Made by a program: the position numbers and the translations under genes
Shown here: one piece after another, positions 24,195 to 39,091 of the stretch
Numbering within the stretch: position 1 is the first letter of the stretch
How the letters are laid out: every line of letters starts with the position of its first letter
Assembly: GCF_041296385.1 (NCBI RefSeq)
Contig: NC_091015.1
Location: 54,130,345 to 54,194,344 of the forward strand
From: Aphelocoma coerulescens
Taxonomy: Eukaryota > Chordata > Aves > Passeriformes > Corvidae
Length of the DNA: 64,000 nucleotides
Reading direction: 5' to 3'
Notes under the pieces: generated by a model
What the model was told of the DNA's origin: nothing
What the model saw: only the letters and a program-made list of their open reading frames with translations
The model's database searches: none

Positions 24195-27100
24195 GTAAGT
24201 ATAATATTGCTCCTGTAATGGGGAATAACTTGATACTCAATCCATTTTGACAGTGTATTTGTTTTAGCCATCCTTTCTATGTTTAAATGGCTAAGTTGAA
24301 AGAGGAAAGCAATTGACTGCTGCCAAACTTCTTTGCCCAACTTCTCCTCCTAGGTTTATTTAGTATTTTGTCACATGCAACACAAACACAACTTCTGTGT
24401 GACACTCATTTCTGATACTGTGCCTCTGGCTGCTCTTGGAGCAAAACAGGATTCCCTCTAGCTTTTAGGCTATAATTTAAATACTCTTCTTTGTTCTTCT
24501 GATAAAGTCAGAACATTCTAACTATAACATCTTTTTGTCAATTTTGGATATTGTACCTTTATTTAAGATGTTCTGAAATCATATGTAATGGCATATAACT
24601 TTTTAAAAAGAACAGTGCATCATGGATTAATCTTTCATAGTCCACTCAGAGGTTATTGCCTCTAAATTGCTGTCCTTTCCTGCTGCCCCACACAGCAAAA
24701 AAACCCTACAGCAGAGTATATGAAACTACAGCCTGTGGGCCAGATGTGGTCTGGAACTTCATTTACATGGTTCATGGTCAAATGAGGCCTCTCATTTCAT
24801 GCTGACTTGCAGGTGAGCATAAAGAGAGCTCTTTGTGTTACGCACACATTGACTGTGAGCTGGTAACATCTGTGAGTAGAGGGAAGGAACACAAGATGAG
24901 TACAGCAGTGATGAGTCATCAATTGTATTTTACACTATTCTAATAATGCTGCAGTATATTTCCCTGTGTGGTCCTTAAAAGTTAATAATGGTCAATACTT
25001 AGCTGCCCTGAGTGAGAAAATTGTTCTCCACCCCTACATTAAATAAATGCAAGAAGGCTGGAGGAATGGATGCTGGATTATGATCAGAAACACAGTGCCT
25101 TTTCCAATTATGAGACTTTCTCTGCTAATTGAGCAATGTTCTTACAGTTTAAGGACCAAAGTTTTATCTATGCAAGGTGTGTAAACATTTCTCTGTGACA
25201 GAGAATTGGACGGAAAGCTTACATTTCTGTAGAGAAACTTATTTTCAACACCTCTCTTCACATTTTTTTCCTCTGGGAAATGTAGAATGTATCAGTACAA
25301 ATTAAAATGGCATCTGGAAATATTATTTTTAAAATAGACTATATACATTATTAAAATCTGTCAGATGATTTTCTTTGGATAGGGGAAGAGACCTGAAGTC
25401 AGAGGAGGGAGAGTTCTGTCCTTGCTCTGAAACTTGCCCTTTGTAGCCATGTCTATCTTATTCAACATTTCTCATTGAACTGGGGGAAGTGTGTTTGGAG
25501 GCACGTGTTGTGCTAAGTACAAAAAGGAAAACAGCCAGTAAACTTCTGTCTCCAAGCTTACTAGCTCAACTGAGAGGAAGGGCTTTTCAGCCTGAGACTA
25601 AATATGATCCTATCTATGTTGGGGACTTCACTTGTGCTATCTTAGCATACATTGTGTGGCAGATGCATGAAAAAGGGTCTTGCAGCAGCTCAGAATCTTG
25701 GCTCCAGGGTTTAAGTGTTTCCTGAATCAGTTTCCACATCTCATTAGTTGAGATGAGAAGCAAGGGCTTCTAAGAGTCAGTGTTATCTACTTGTAAAGAT
25801 AATATAAAGCTCTATCCCAAGAAGTATGGGTTACTTGAAAACTCTGAGATGGAATATTTGGAGGCTGAAGAGCTTTTTGCTGATATTGTTTAGTCCTTCT
25901 GTTTCTGGGTAAAGGATGGGACAGAATGTGACAGCTGGAGGACAGTCAAAAGAGGGGAGGTATGTGATGGCCATTTTTTCATGGGCAGTCTGTGGAGGGA
26001 AGTAGGTATTTCCACCCCTTTTGAATCTACTGAGAACTGAGAGCTGTTGAACCTGGAAGGGAGGGACATGCGGGTTTAATATGGGATGTTCTTTTTAGGG
26101 AAGATTGTAATCTTACACATTTGTGTTTATATTTTGTTCCTATAAATATTCTTCTCAAATTAATTTGTTTAAATGTAAAGCTGACCCTTGAAATAGAATG
26201 TGGGTCACTATGCATAAAGTATAAACAGACTTTATTTTGAGATGAATGCAGGAGTGCAGTGATCACTACTTTTATCTCATCTTCTGCATCATCAATAAAA
26301 TGGTAATTCCATTAAATATTTGTGCATTTATGGATCACAAAGTTATCTTCCTCATAGGGTTTTGATTGAATTGAACAAAATAATGTCATTAACTTTCAGT
26401 TCATTGAAAGATTATTTTCCTGAGCGTTTCATAACCAAAATGAAACCTGCAGCTATAGACAATGAATACATGGCAAATGCTTTATATCCAGATTTTTTAA
26501 TCCAAAATTGAAACATCAGCTCTATTTCATTTTAATTCTTAATATTCTTAATTATATATCATTAAAAATTGAGCCAGAATCAGCAGAAAGAGAGAAATGT
26601 GTAAATAAAGTTTTATTTCATTTGAAAGTTTTTGTAGCTTGTTCTCAGTAGACTACCAAGCCAATTCTGCAAGTATGAAGTCCAGGATACTTGACATAAT
26701 GTTCTTTTTTTAAGAGTTTAAGAGAGTCTATATCCCTAAATCTTTAGGTCCTTTTGTCAAGGTTGTTTATAGAAAAGATTGACAAAATAACTCCTTACAC
26801 TGTAGTACCTGGAATTCACAAAATCCTTTCAAAATGCCCTCTACAGCTACTGTTACTAAACTGTTCTGTGTTATGAAGTGGCAGTGAAATCATCTGATGA
26901 CTCATTCATTTAATAAAGTATCTCAAGCATGGACTATTTTCCCTTCTGAGAAGATTCATATATTCATAGCTCCTAATGGTCTTTATTCAGGAAATGTGTT
27001 TATATTAATTGCTAAGACATTGACTAGTAATCTGCATTTTCTCATGTGGTATTTGGTTTGATGGATCACTACCCCTTCCCTTAGAAATATTCTTTACTAG

Positions 27101-29225
27101 TATTACCTTGGGGGAGGGGAGAATAGAGTTTCAAGGAAAAGGAAATGAAGTGAGACTTTTTTTATTGAACCTCAAGAAATTAGGATGCTAAGTGTGCGAA
27201 GTAATAATAGTCTCTCAAATGTAATACATAGAAAACTTAAAACTGTTTAAAGTGGACTCTGTTTAGGGGTCATATTGATGTGTTTATATAAACAAGTATA
27301 TTGCCAAGTGTCAGTTTTTTAAGCTAGCATGGCTGATTCATTTGTTACTGCTGTTAGAATTACAGTTTTGGAGACTTAAATCCATGTCTTATGCAATGAA
27401 AGATGGCTTCTGGCATCTGAGTCACCTGATAGCATCTTTGCTTGCCTTGGAAGATTTAGTCATGGATGCTGAAAAAAAAAAATTGCAAGTAGTCCCATTA
27501 TGTTTGGTAGGAATATGTATTGCTCATATGTAGGGCTTTTGGAGTCAGTGTCTTCTAATGTATTACAGTATTTTCTTCTTTTATTAAGGAAGAGATTTTT
27601 ATTGACCAGTGAGAAATAGTTTTCTTTGGGGAACTGGAATCTGTTATTTGTAAAGGAGAGAGTTTAATCACTAAAGACCTGAAGCCAACACTGACTTCTA
27701 ACTGATAATTCTGTAGATACTCCAGCGTGATTTGCAACCCTACAGTGGCTCATTCAAGTATGTAGTAGCCATGACACATTGCCCATAGGCTGCTTGTGTA
27801 GGAATGTTAGCCCTTATGAGGGAACTCCCACAGGCTACATCAAGACCTCATGGCTGGTGTGCTTCTCCCTCCTCATCATAGACAAGCAAAGCACTTCATC
27901 TCCCTCTAGATTTCCTTCCTGCATAAATCTGAGTGCTGCGGTGTGGTGCCTGCAGAGAGGGGAAGAGCTAACACACAGTAGGGTACATGCTAGCATGAAT
28001 GTTGTGGGAAGTGATCCAGATTGCTCAGTTCAGGCAGCACTAGGGATCTCAAGATGGGAAATAAAATTTTCAGTAATTTGCATGATTCCCTCTCCCTCTA
28101 CCAGAACACTACAATTTCTTCTTTTTGTGGAAGTGTTTTGTTGCTCATAACATGATAACCTACCATGTTTTCCTACAATTCATCCTTTTCATTTGTTCTT
28201 GATTGATTCTTCATGGTTTTTCTTTTGCAAATGAAGAGATTTATACTTCCTCTTCTATTACTTCCATGTATTTAGAGTAGCACTATTTGAAATCAAAGAC
28301 TGCATTTTGACATAGCCAAGTCTGTGGTTTTCTTTGCTTACATCTTTCTCACTTCCATCATTGTATCCTACTGCCATTCACATACATTTTTGTTTAAATG
28401 CAGTAAAATTAGCCCTGTTTTTTGGGTGGGTATCACTAGAAAGTTAGTAGCAACAGCAAGGTCCATTTTGTTTTTCAGCAGCCTGTTTTCCCTTACCAGG
28501 ATTTCCATGAGGTGATACTTGGAAATGTTTCAAAGAGGTTTTTCTTGTTTTATTTTCTGCCACAGCTCTCAATAGACATTGCTTTGGAGTACTTTTTTAT
28601 TCTTCTGGTCTATATTACTTGGAGAATGGAAGTATGCTGCAGTGAAAGCAATATTTTTTGAAATTTGAGATAAAAAGCTCAATGTGAGTTTTTCTCAATT
28701 TTGAGAAAAATAACTATGTATACAAAATATAGAGCTTAATCATATGTAATTTGGTTGATCATCTTCCTGAGCACCCAATAAATCTTCTGCCTGATACTTT
28801 GAGGCTCATTTACTACTTGTCTCTTGAAGAATAGATTTTTTATGTATAAAATACTTAATATAGATCAATAAATAAGTCTTGTGCATGTAGACAAGGTGAA
28901 TGTTTTATATATGTAACCTGCACATATATATATGTGTATATAATATATACACATAAGCATGTATATTATTACATATTTTATAATTCTATCTCTCTCTCTA
29001 AAAACGTGGTCTCTTACTAATGCTGCTTTTAAATTTAATCTGATACTGGTTTTAAAATACTGTTTCTAAGTGAGTCTTGTTTGTTGCTTTGTACAATTTC
29101 AAACAGCCTTGTATTTCCATTGTAGTTATAGAGTTTGGAAATGGGAAATTATGAATTTTTAATATCAACTTTTTTGATATGTATCTCTTGACTTGTTTCT
29201 GCCCCTTTCCCACCTTGTCTTTCAG
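24195..29225 (+). other. ULK4 intron (5.0 kb)
   Basis: No exon is recognised. There is a TA/TG-rich stretch near 28919-28960 and a short CT run near 28988-28999. Frames such as 27779-28150 (123 codons, plus) have no recognised homology or convincing splice borders. A hAT-like phrase near 24730-24790 is too weak to call. Confidence 0.65.
28919..28960. repeat. TA/CA-rich simple repeat
   Basis: Alternating purine-pyrimidine sequence reads cacatatatatatgtgtata and continues as atatatacacat. It is imperfectly palindromic and could extrude a cruciform, but is most simply a decayed microsatellite. Confidence 0.75.
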
Positions 29226-29318
29226 GTATGAGCACATTCTGCTGGCTCCAGACCCAGTACCCATGTATGCTCTGAAACTGCTGGTGGCCCTGACCAAGCA
29301 CAGCCCTGCTTCTGTGAG
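29226..29318 (+). CDS. ULK4: ULK4 exon 9 of window
   Basis: The exon is 93 nt. The acceptor TTGTCTTTCAG ends at 29225 and the donor GTAATA is at 29319. It completes Gln and reads YEHILLAPDPVPMYALKLLV then ALTKHSPASV, ending with two bases of the next codon. Human reads YEHILLEPDPVPAYALKLLV then AMTEHNPTFT. Several CpGs and higher GC than the flanks fit a conserved exon. Confidence 0.95.
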
Positions 29319-32300
29319 GTAATACGACTACATATTCCCTGTTGCTCTGGCTTCCTTCTGTTTCAATTTCTTCTTTCCTATTAGGAATTGGCAATAACAG
29401 ATCTCACTGTTGTACTACTTTGACTAGCGCTTTGATTTAGAAAAATCATTGGACAGAATTTGTTATAGAGCACAATCTTATGTCTCTTGTGTCAATTTTG
29501 TATGATTCTGGTTATTTTAATGTGGATTTAGCCAATGAAACAACTAGAGATAAAATCATATGAATTTTAACATTAAAACTATCTTTAAAAATGTAAAAAA
29601 AACACAAACAAAACCCAAAACATTATCAAAATTTTTGTTCAACTAAACATATTTGTAGCTAGGACAAAGGGGATGTGTTTGTTAAAGGTTCACACCAGTC
29701 AACTCACTTGAAAGCTGGTCAGTTCTCCTGCAAACACATCTACCCTTTAAGTTCCTAAATATGGATTTTAATTTTTGGTATAGGTAGGCTCAGTATGTTT
29801 AGAAGTACCTTAGTATCTCTTCCTTCTTGTTCCAAAATTTAGGCTGTGATGGACAGAAAAAAATTTAAAACTGTGCCATAGAACTTACACTGTGTGAGTT
29901 GATAGTTATAAGGAGTGATCTCTCCATCTTCCTGGATATGCCCAAAAATGTGGTTATTCTTGTCATTGACCGCTGTCTACTTGTGGTGTCTGATAGTGTT
30001 ATGGCTCAGAGGTTGCTGAGCATTGTACTGTCTTGCTTTGGTTGATTAAAATGAGCACAAGATAAAAAAACATCAGGAAGGAAATTTAATTTGTTTTCCC
30101 ACTTTTTATTGCAAAATATGAAACATCCTCTTTTAATCTTTTATGATGCTATTGGGAATGGTGCTTTAATATACTAAGTAGACTACAAATGAACTAGGAA
30201 ATATGGTGGCTTGAGATTTTAAATGTTTTGAATTGTATAGAACAGTTTTCATTGTAAAGAAGCTGTTTATGCTACTGTAGGATTTTATGTATTCTAGAAA
30301 CAAATAGAACAGCTTTCCATTTTTAGAATTAACCTACAGATATTCTAGTAATGTAAGAGTTATGAAGAATACTTCTGTAACTAGAATGCTGGTTACAGTA
30401 GCAGCACATTTCCTCTGCCGACTGAATTTGCTTTATTTCCAGAATCATACGTATTTGCCTTTATGCTCAGTGTAGGTAGATTGTGGATGCACACTCATTC
30501 TCATGGTCATCTGGCATCAGACAGGAGTTTTTTTCTTAATATTAATAAAAAGCAGCTGTGGATATTCAATGAACTATTAACAATTTGAAATACCAGTATG
30601 TCCAGCACTCTTATTTAAGAACTGGCTACCAGATTCCAGATTCTAACCCATCTGTAATTGTTGTGTCTCTCACATACTTTACAAGTCCTCTTTTACTAAA
30701 TCATTTGTTTGGCTGGGTTTCTTAGGGAGCACAGTTTAGGCAATTCCCTTGGTCTGTCTTTTTCCTTATTCTTTGACTTCCCAATAAATTTTGCAGGAAG
30801 TAGCCAATGCTTCAAAAGCATGAGAGAGGTGAATAATATATTCATATTGATACAAATTGTTGGTGAACAAAATAGAAACCAGGTACATGCTATAGTGAAC
30901 ACTATGTCACAATTGGTTCTGTTTTGGTTCAATGAATAACTAATTAGTATTCATGAAGCTCAAAAATACTCAAGGCATATGCTCTCTTTTGCTCCTTTCA
31001 TTAGACAGATGGAAAGTCTCTGCAAAAATTGTGATGGAGAGTAAATAAATAACACTGGACACAAATCCTGCGGGATTTAGTTTTTTCTTTGTGGAAAAAC
31101 TCTACTGCATTTTAGTACTGATGAGAGTGATGTGAGTCACTGCATTGAGCCTCTGTGGCTTCTTCAAGCTTATATTTTATCCACAATGCCTGGCTTTCAA
31201 GGATGGATGCTTTCTCCTGTGTTTTTAAATGAATAAAAGGGATGGTAGCAAAAAGATCGTAAAATGACAAAATGTTAAATTAGTATTTACCTTACTGTTG
31301 CAATGTCTTTCAAAAATAGTTATTAATACTATTATTTTGAAGTAAAGAGTGCATTGGGAGGAGGAAGAGGCTAGTGTGCTTTTATTTAGTTTGTTCCATA
31401 TGATAGCTTGTTCTCAGACAGGCTCACCTAAGAGATTCTTGCTTTCTTGCTCTCTTTTTATTAATTATACTAATTTTCTTGCATCTCACACTTACCATTC
31501 TTCTTCTCACCATCAGCTCAGTTTTTTCCGGTGTGCTCCCTGATAGAGGCATTTGCATTTGAGCAGTTCTTATTTTAACACTTGGAAGGAGACAGATGCA
31601 CTCCATTTTTTTGTTTCCTTTTTTTTCATAGCTTATACTGTAAATTAGTTAAATTGTGATATCAGAGGAAAGACATCTCATCTTCTTCCTACTATTTTTG
31701 GACATGTCTGTTTTCTGTTACAGGCTGTTTGTTATAGATGGCATAGACACAGATATTCAAATACAGTTATATTTTTGATGTTCTTTAAGCTTATGATAAA
31801 ATATTGTAGTTACAATACATATTTTGAATGCCTTTAATTAGCATTTTATAAGAATACAAAAAATAATTTGTAATCTTTGCTCCACTGTTGAAGTGATTTT
31901 TAACACTCTCTGTTGTGGGAGCTCTTCCACTCCATTGCTTTTCAATTTAGCAGTGAAAAACTCTAGTGATATCCCATTAATGTGCTGCAGGATTAATCTC
32001 TCAGCAACATAAGTTGCCTCTTGTATAAGATGGTAGCTGTAAAAAACCTCAACTTTAATGTGTTTCTGTGGACACTTTTAAGTATTTGGATATCTGATGA
32101 TATGAGCATCCACAGGAAGAAAATCCAGTTTCAGAAAAGGATGAGTGTTTTCTTGTCTATTTTGACCTGAATGGGTTAGAGTATAATTGAATCAGGTACC
32201 CCTTTGTACCTGCTTTTACATCACACAATTGCTGTCTGATACAGCCTCACTTTGACTTTGTTTACTAAGAAAATAGCAGATATTAGAAGAATGAGCTTTG

Positions 32301-35300
32301 AACAGAATTTGTCCATCAGTTGCCTATTTTATACTTGTCTCAAAGCAAATAGTCTGGCTTTAAACCTTTTAGTAGTATTTTGTTGTGGCTCTCCTAAATA
32401 CCTATTGCCTTGTCTTCTTCAAGAATGTTTACTATTTTGTGATAAGAGAAACTGTGGACATTAAAACCAGTGTCAGTGTTAATAGCAGAGTTCATGTTTA
32501 GCTGTATCAAGACTGCTGATTTTAAAAGAAATCACTGATATTGAGGAAAGTTGTAGCTTCAGTTAATGATTTATTTCTAAACTACTGTAAATTTGCATTA
32601 GGTTTTTTTTGCTTTCATGTTAATTGCTCTTGGTGGATTGTACCTGTGTGGAGAGCTTTTGGAGGAATACAATTTCTCATGGTGGGAGCAAATGTCTGTA
32701 GCAGGCTGAGGTCTGATTTAGCTATGCAAAGTCTGCATTCAGAAAGCATCTATAAAGGGTTGGGGTTTTTTTTTCCTGCTTTGAGTCTTTTATGCTGTTT
32801 GTTGTGGTCTGTAATGATCAGATTGCTAGGTTTTTTCTAGTAGTGAGGAGGAGTTTATGTGAATTTCTAAGTTTCTCTTAAAACTAAGAATATAGTATAC
32901 CTATACTTATATGGTATACCAGTTAGCTGCTCTTAAATGTTTTGACTGTTGTAATAGATTCTATACTGTGCTACTCAGGAAACTTTACTGGATCATGATT
33001 CTTAACTTGCCTTCTGGCCTTACAGAGGACCTTACAAAATGTAGTTGTGTGCACTCTTAGGCAGCTACTCGGCCTACCTTTAGTCAGAAACTCACAGCAT
33101 CTGATGACGTTAATATATCTGAAAGCTAAACCTTCTAAAATATGGAGTCTGAATTTTATGGGTTGCTAAAATAGACAATTTTGGTTGCAAGGAAGGGAGA
33201 CAGTAAAAGTAATAGAATAGAAGTGGGGGGAATGTCAGATACTGCATCAGATAATGATCATGGAAGTGGGACAGATTCCAGTATTCTATTAAGGTCATTT
33301 CCTGAGGGAGAAACACTTAACTAAAAACCAATGATAAGGCACCCTTCTTAGATGTATGGTGAAGGACAGGGAACCAAATTAAGCAACCTTTCTCACCTCC
33401 TGTCCTTAAAATAAATTTTCCAGACAAACATTAGGCACTGCTCTAAAAAAAGGGGAAAAGGCATCAGAAACCAAAACAGGAAGGTGCTGAAGAGCAACAA
33501 CAAAAAAATCGGCTGCTTCTAAATGGCACAGATCTAGTACCTGTGAAGATGATAGATAGATCAACTTCGTACATTGCAGCTTATTGTCTTGGCTAATTAA
33601 AGTAACTGTCATAGTGTCTTTGGAATCATCCAAAAATTGTCCAATTTTCAGACTTTGTTTATGCTACTTCTTGTACCCTATGCATTATCTATTAAAGACC
33701 ATTAAAGGCACATTTTAGAGTTGGTGTTAGTAATGAGTTGATCGTCTTTTCATACATTAGGATGATCTACATCAGCGTTTAGTTACATTCCAGTATATTC
33801 TGAAATGGTCTAATATCCTTGCCCTTGATTTCAAAAAACAAACAGTCAAAAACCCCAAACAAACCCCAAACCAAAACTAAATTCTTTGGAGTTTAGTCTG
33901 GTGCTTTTAATTGCTAGGACTGTGATTGAGTTCATTTGTTAGCATTGTGCATAGATTGTCTTTGAACCTGCTGTAGTTCCTTTGCCATTATACTAGAGGA
34001 CTACTGCTTTAGTGCTTTCCCTGATTAATGTGGGCTTATATTAATTGCTTTAAAAACACTTTGTTCTTCTCATTAGTCATTTTAATTTCCTAGTTTAAAG
34101 TTGAAATGCTTACTTTAAAAAGTAGATCTATTTGCTTCTAAATTACTTCCCTGTTTTTATGTGTTGTTTTATTTTCTCTAATGAATATGAATAAAATAAA
34201 ATGGAGTAATTCTGATAACAGGTAAGCCTTAGGGCCTAGTCCAACTGAACTGAGCAGTAGAATTACATCTTAGAGGTGTACAACATTAGTGAGAAAATCA
34301 CAATCCAGATGGATTGAGAGAGATAGCCAGAGGATGAAACTGTTTTGTTAGAACTTCAGGGAATGTTTATGTAGATTTAGAACCTGATTTTGATTTTGAT
34401 TATGCTAGTTTCACATCTACGGAAATTGATGTTGTAAAAACCCTGATTTTCCTTTTAGAGAAGTAATGCTAATATAAGACAGCAGAGAATTTTTATGATC
34501 TTTGCTGTTCTTATTATTTGGTGTAAAGTTTGCATGTATGCTGCTTTATCGAATAACACCAGGCAGGAAGACTTGCCCAGAAACAGACTCTTGAAATGTT
34601 AAGTTTTGTGTCAGCTAATAACACTGTTGACAAGTCGCACATCATTGTAATTCATATCAAAGGCAGTGGTCAGAGTTCATTATTGCAAGGCAGTTCTCAT
34701 AGTCTAGTCATGTACAGACTGTAATACTAATCACCATTTTTAATGTCATACACAACTCCTTAGTGTTACATTTTAAAAAAGCTCCCCTTTAGTAAAGGAA
34801 TAAGCTATTAACCTTAAACCTGTAATTTTGTTTCCTCTTTCGTGTTGCTGATCAATTACTGAATGTCTAACTTGTAAAAATGTGACACAAATATTTGATG
34901 TTACTCTTAAGTGAATTTTTGAAAAGAGTCATGTTGGAAGGTTCAAATAAGTACTCTTTTAATGTAAAGCATTAAAAAGGAGCAAATCCATTCATTCTTG
35001 GTAATTTTTAGTTTCAATAGTGAATTTTTGGCTTTGTGTATATAAGTAGCAAATGAGGAAGAGTCAGCTGGTTGGGGTGCAGACTTGAGTGAATTCAGTT
35101 CTGCCATGAATCCTCTGTTCAGCATGAAGCAAATCTAAACCACTGTCCAGTCCATTCTCTTGTGTTCAATAGTAGGTGCCCAAAGAAGACTACAGGAAGG
35201 AGTCAGTGAGTGGGAATACTTTCTGGAGGCTTTCTCAGCCCCCTATGAGTTACTATTTTCAGAATCCATATAAGATAATGTGGTGTTCTGTAGATGGTAG

Positions 35301-38300
35301 CTATTGAGGAGTAAGTTTCATTTCACTTATGTGGCTTGAAAAAGATATTTCACAAATAGCTTTCAGCATAAATAGCTATTCTGTAACATAACCGCATGCA
35401 AATAAAGATCTATGATCTTCAGGTTTGTTTTGTTTTTTTTTTTTTTATTTCTTTGTCTATCTGATCACTTGCCACTTAATTTTATGCCATCATCTTACAG
35501 TGAAAAGGAACACTACTTCATAAATTTCTAGAATATTGTCTCCTTTAGCTGTCTCCCCCAACCTTTGCAATCTACACAGTCATGCCTATTTTTTAAGAGC
35601 CCTTAGTGGGGTTCAAAAATCTGTCATGGATTTGACATTTCATCCCTTTAAAATGAATGTCTTCGTTCTTGCTTTGTGCATATCCACCAGTTCTGTTCTT
35701 CAGAATAATTTCTACTCATTTGTTCAGCTTAGAATGTCTGTCTGTAACACCCAGATTTTCACATCCTCCCATCGAACTTTTATCTAAAGTGTCTGATAAC
35801 ATATTTTCTGCCTTTCAAATTTTTAAGTATCAAACCTGTAACAAAAAGTTTTTTGTGTTCAGTGTCCTGCAGTAGATTTTTGTTTTGCAAGAAAGTAATT
35901 CAGGATCTCTTAGAGAAACAGATCTCACATATTGTTGGAAAGCAAAATTGGACACACAATCTCATTCTGAAAATTGTTAGTATATTCAAAATTCAGATTG
36001 TACTGATAGCAAGTCTTTTAAAATCAGCTGGCCAGTTATTTTGAGCCAGTGCGGTTTAGTTATATATAGATTTAAATGAGATGGAAATATTTAGTATTGT
36101 TATTTAGTATTATGATTTGCATATTGTATATCGTGATGATTCTGTATGTTTTTTGAACTGGGTAGGACCTAATTTAATATAAATTATGTAAGTCTATGAA
36201 GAACCAAAATAATTTTAGTTTAGAATATGAACATTCTATGAAATAAATTCCATAGCTAAACTCCTCTTTCACCAGCTTTAAGACAATTCCTTTGTAAAAC
36301 TATGTAAGACAGCTATGAAGAGTGTGATATTGTTACTCTCTCTCTTGAACACATATATGCAAAGTTGGAATAAATCAGCTTTAAGCCTTGTCTTAATGCA
36401 ATGCTTGATGTGACTTTATGCTTTAGCTAAGTTATATGTATGATTTTCTTTCAAGGCTGCAGCTTTTTATTGTTTCAATCATAAAGGTTGGCAGGTGACC
36501 TTTAAGAACAGACCTATTGGGTCTAGTTTTGTCTTAGCTTAACTCAGCAGAAAGTATAGCTGACTTTGTAATGTTGTAACAATGGGGACTGCTTGCAGTG
36601 TTTGAAAACAATTGTTTCATAATTTACCCTTTACCACAAAAGCATTTTTCTAGGTTTTGCCTGGACTAGGATTGCTTAGCTATTCTTGGTATTTGATTGT
36701 ATTTTACTGCTAATGTGTTCACAGTTTAAATGCTGCTTATGTAGCAAAGTGAGCAGCTTTTGCTGGGGTAAGTAATTCCAATAAGCCCTAAGTGTAAGTA
36801 GGCTTGTGCTGGCAAAACTTCATTTTGTCAGTATGATTGCTGTTACTGTAGTTGCTTTTCTGGGAGTCTGTGGTGTTTAAATGACTTTCTTTACATTCAG
36901 TATTGTTATATCTACATCAGCAAAATTCAGTTTTGTAGGCATGGACTAAGCTTTTAATTTAACTAATAGATTTGGCTCTGGAAATGAACCTCAAATATAA
37001 TAAGTCTTCGTATCTGTAATCCTGGGACTTTCTTATGACCTGGCTGTATCCAAGCTGCCATAACTGTCTATTTAAGGGCTGTTGGATGGCCCAGAGGACA
37101 GCTTTCATGTTCTCCTGACCCATGAAAGGAACTTGTTTCCATTGCATATGGAAGAAATATTCCCTCAATTTAATAAGAAGAGAAATTGTCCTTAAATTCA
37201 AGCTTCTAAACTTAGAAATAATGAGTTTCTTTCCTTACCTGAGTTCTTTTCCCTCTGTTGAGTGTTATTTTTCTGTATGCAGGAAAAAATGATCACATTT
37301 GTTTGAACAAGGCTGTTAGTTAGTTTTCTTAAATGTCTATATGTGGGTGCCTAAAGTGATACTGTTTTTTTATGTTTTGAACAGTTTAGTGGATATGTTT
37401 TACTTGTCTCTAGGTCCACATGCCAGTGCTGTACAATGCAGCAGATCTTCTTATTCATACCACCCTTAACTCCATATATAGATTCTACATCATAGAATCA
37501 TTATTACATGTAAGTGAAGGCAAGGATCAGAGAAACAGAAAAACAGTATGAAAAAGTAAACCATTATTATTATTCATACATAATGCATATATCTGCATTA
37601 CTTAGAAGTAGTTCTCAGTTATTCGTAGGTATGGTTGTTCTCTTAGCATGGCTTTCATTCATTATTGTATTTCCTTTACAATACATAGTTCCAGCAAATA
37701 TGAACAGCCAGGGCTCTTAGAGGTGATATTAATCTAAATGAAGCATTTCTGTTATGACCTTTGGATGTCTGTTCTGGCCCCCTCTGATTTTTTTCATTAA
37801 GTTCATAGAGGAGAATGTAAAATTCCTTTTAGCTGCTTCAGTTCACAGTCTAATATTTTAGCTTACACTATCCATAAAAATAACACCTTCTTCTCTTTTC
37901 TTATTGGACATGAATAAAAACTCTTAAATGGAACTAAGTGATTTTAGGAGTGTATGAGTTTTTTTTAACAAATAGTTACCAAACAGAATTAATCTGATTA
38001 TTGTTTTACCAGAAGCCAATATATAGTTTTACACAGTAAAGCTTCAAACATGAAATTAGATACTTATTTTATATAACTCCTGTTTATTCAGAGAGAACTA
38101 TGTAATATAAATTGGTGTTTTTAACTGACATGCTACTGGCAAGACAATTTTGTAGTGTGTTGTACACTGAGATCCCAGACAGGCTCTCTGAGTTTTTCAT
38201 TTATTACATGGGCTTCTTAATGCAGTCTTATCTCTGCTGTATCACAAAGTTAAACCTACCAATTGTTTTTGAAGCACTTCAGTGATACACATTATAGTGA

Positions 38301-39091
38301 CACAAGAAGAAATTTCTGAAACACAATTTGGTTCTCGGTGGTGTTTGGTGAATAGGCGTTTAATGTAGTGTGTAAGAAAAGGTGAAAATCATTCTTCCAA
38401 TTAGACAATATAATACAGTAAAAAGCATGTAATCGTATGATTCATATGTCATCACAGTGTGAGAGACACACATGCTTTAGTAATACAGTGTTTTGTGTTC
38501 TAAGAATAGAAAACTGCATTAACATGAAGTATTACTGATTTTTCAGAATATTCTTTCTATAAGCATATATATGCTGGGTTTTACCTGATTTTGAAGTGCT
38601 GGAGAATATGGCTGACTCCCTTTGGCCACCACTGCTCAGCACTGTCAAGTGACTGACAAAAATATCATATATAAATATGTTAAACCCAGGAAGTTAGTTA
38701 ACATGGCATTCTTTAAAAAAACACAGTATATTTATAATTTCATTATGTGTGCTGAGTCTATTAATTCAAACAGTTAATGGTGCACTCTGTTTCATAATAT
38801 GTGTTGTTCTATACTTAAATTTTTTTATTAATTTCTGCCATTAAAAAATGCTAAGTTAATTACTGTTCTACTCACTTGAATTGCATCAGTGAAGCTGACC
38901 TAGCATTGCTGTTTCTGTTTAATATCTAAAATGGAACTCATTTTTGTTGACAGTTAGTCAAAGCCTAAGGTTCTGGGTCATGGATATTGGCACCAACTAT
39001 TCTACTACTCTGTTCCTGTTGTGAGTTTCCTGTGTTAAATAAGAATTCGCTTCCTCTGTTTTTAAATAAATCTTAAAATATGTTTTTACAG
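29319..39091 (+). other. ULK4 intron (9.8 kb)
   Basis: This is the longest closed intron in the window. It is AT-rich, with no LINE, SINE or LTR family that I recognise, which is unusual next to the repeat-bearing flanks. There are small T- and A-runs only (for example near 35430). No exon or RNA gene is supported. Confidence 0.65.

Noticed and set aside
24725..24800. Phrase resembling a hAT transposon (cagcctgtgggccagatgtgg)
   Set aside because: Only about 20 bp is suggestive; no terminal inverted repeats or transposase remnant are seen.
27779..28150. 123-codon plus-strand ORF
   Set aside because: No recognised homology, mixed composition, no good splice signals at its borders; within the length expected by chance in 64 kb.
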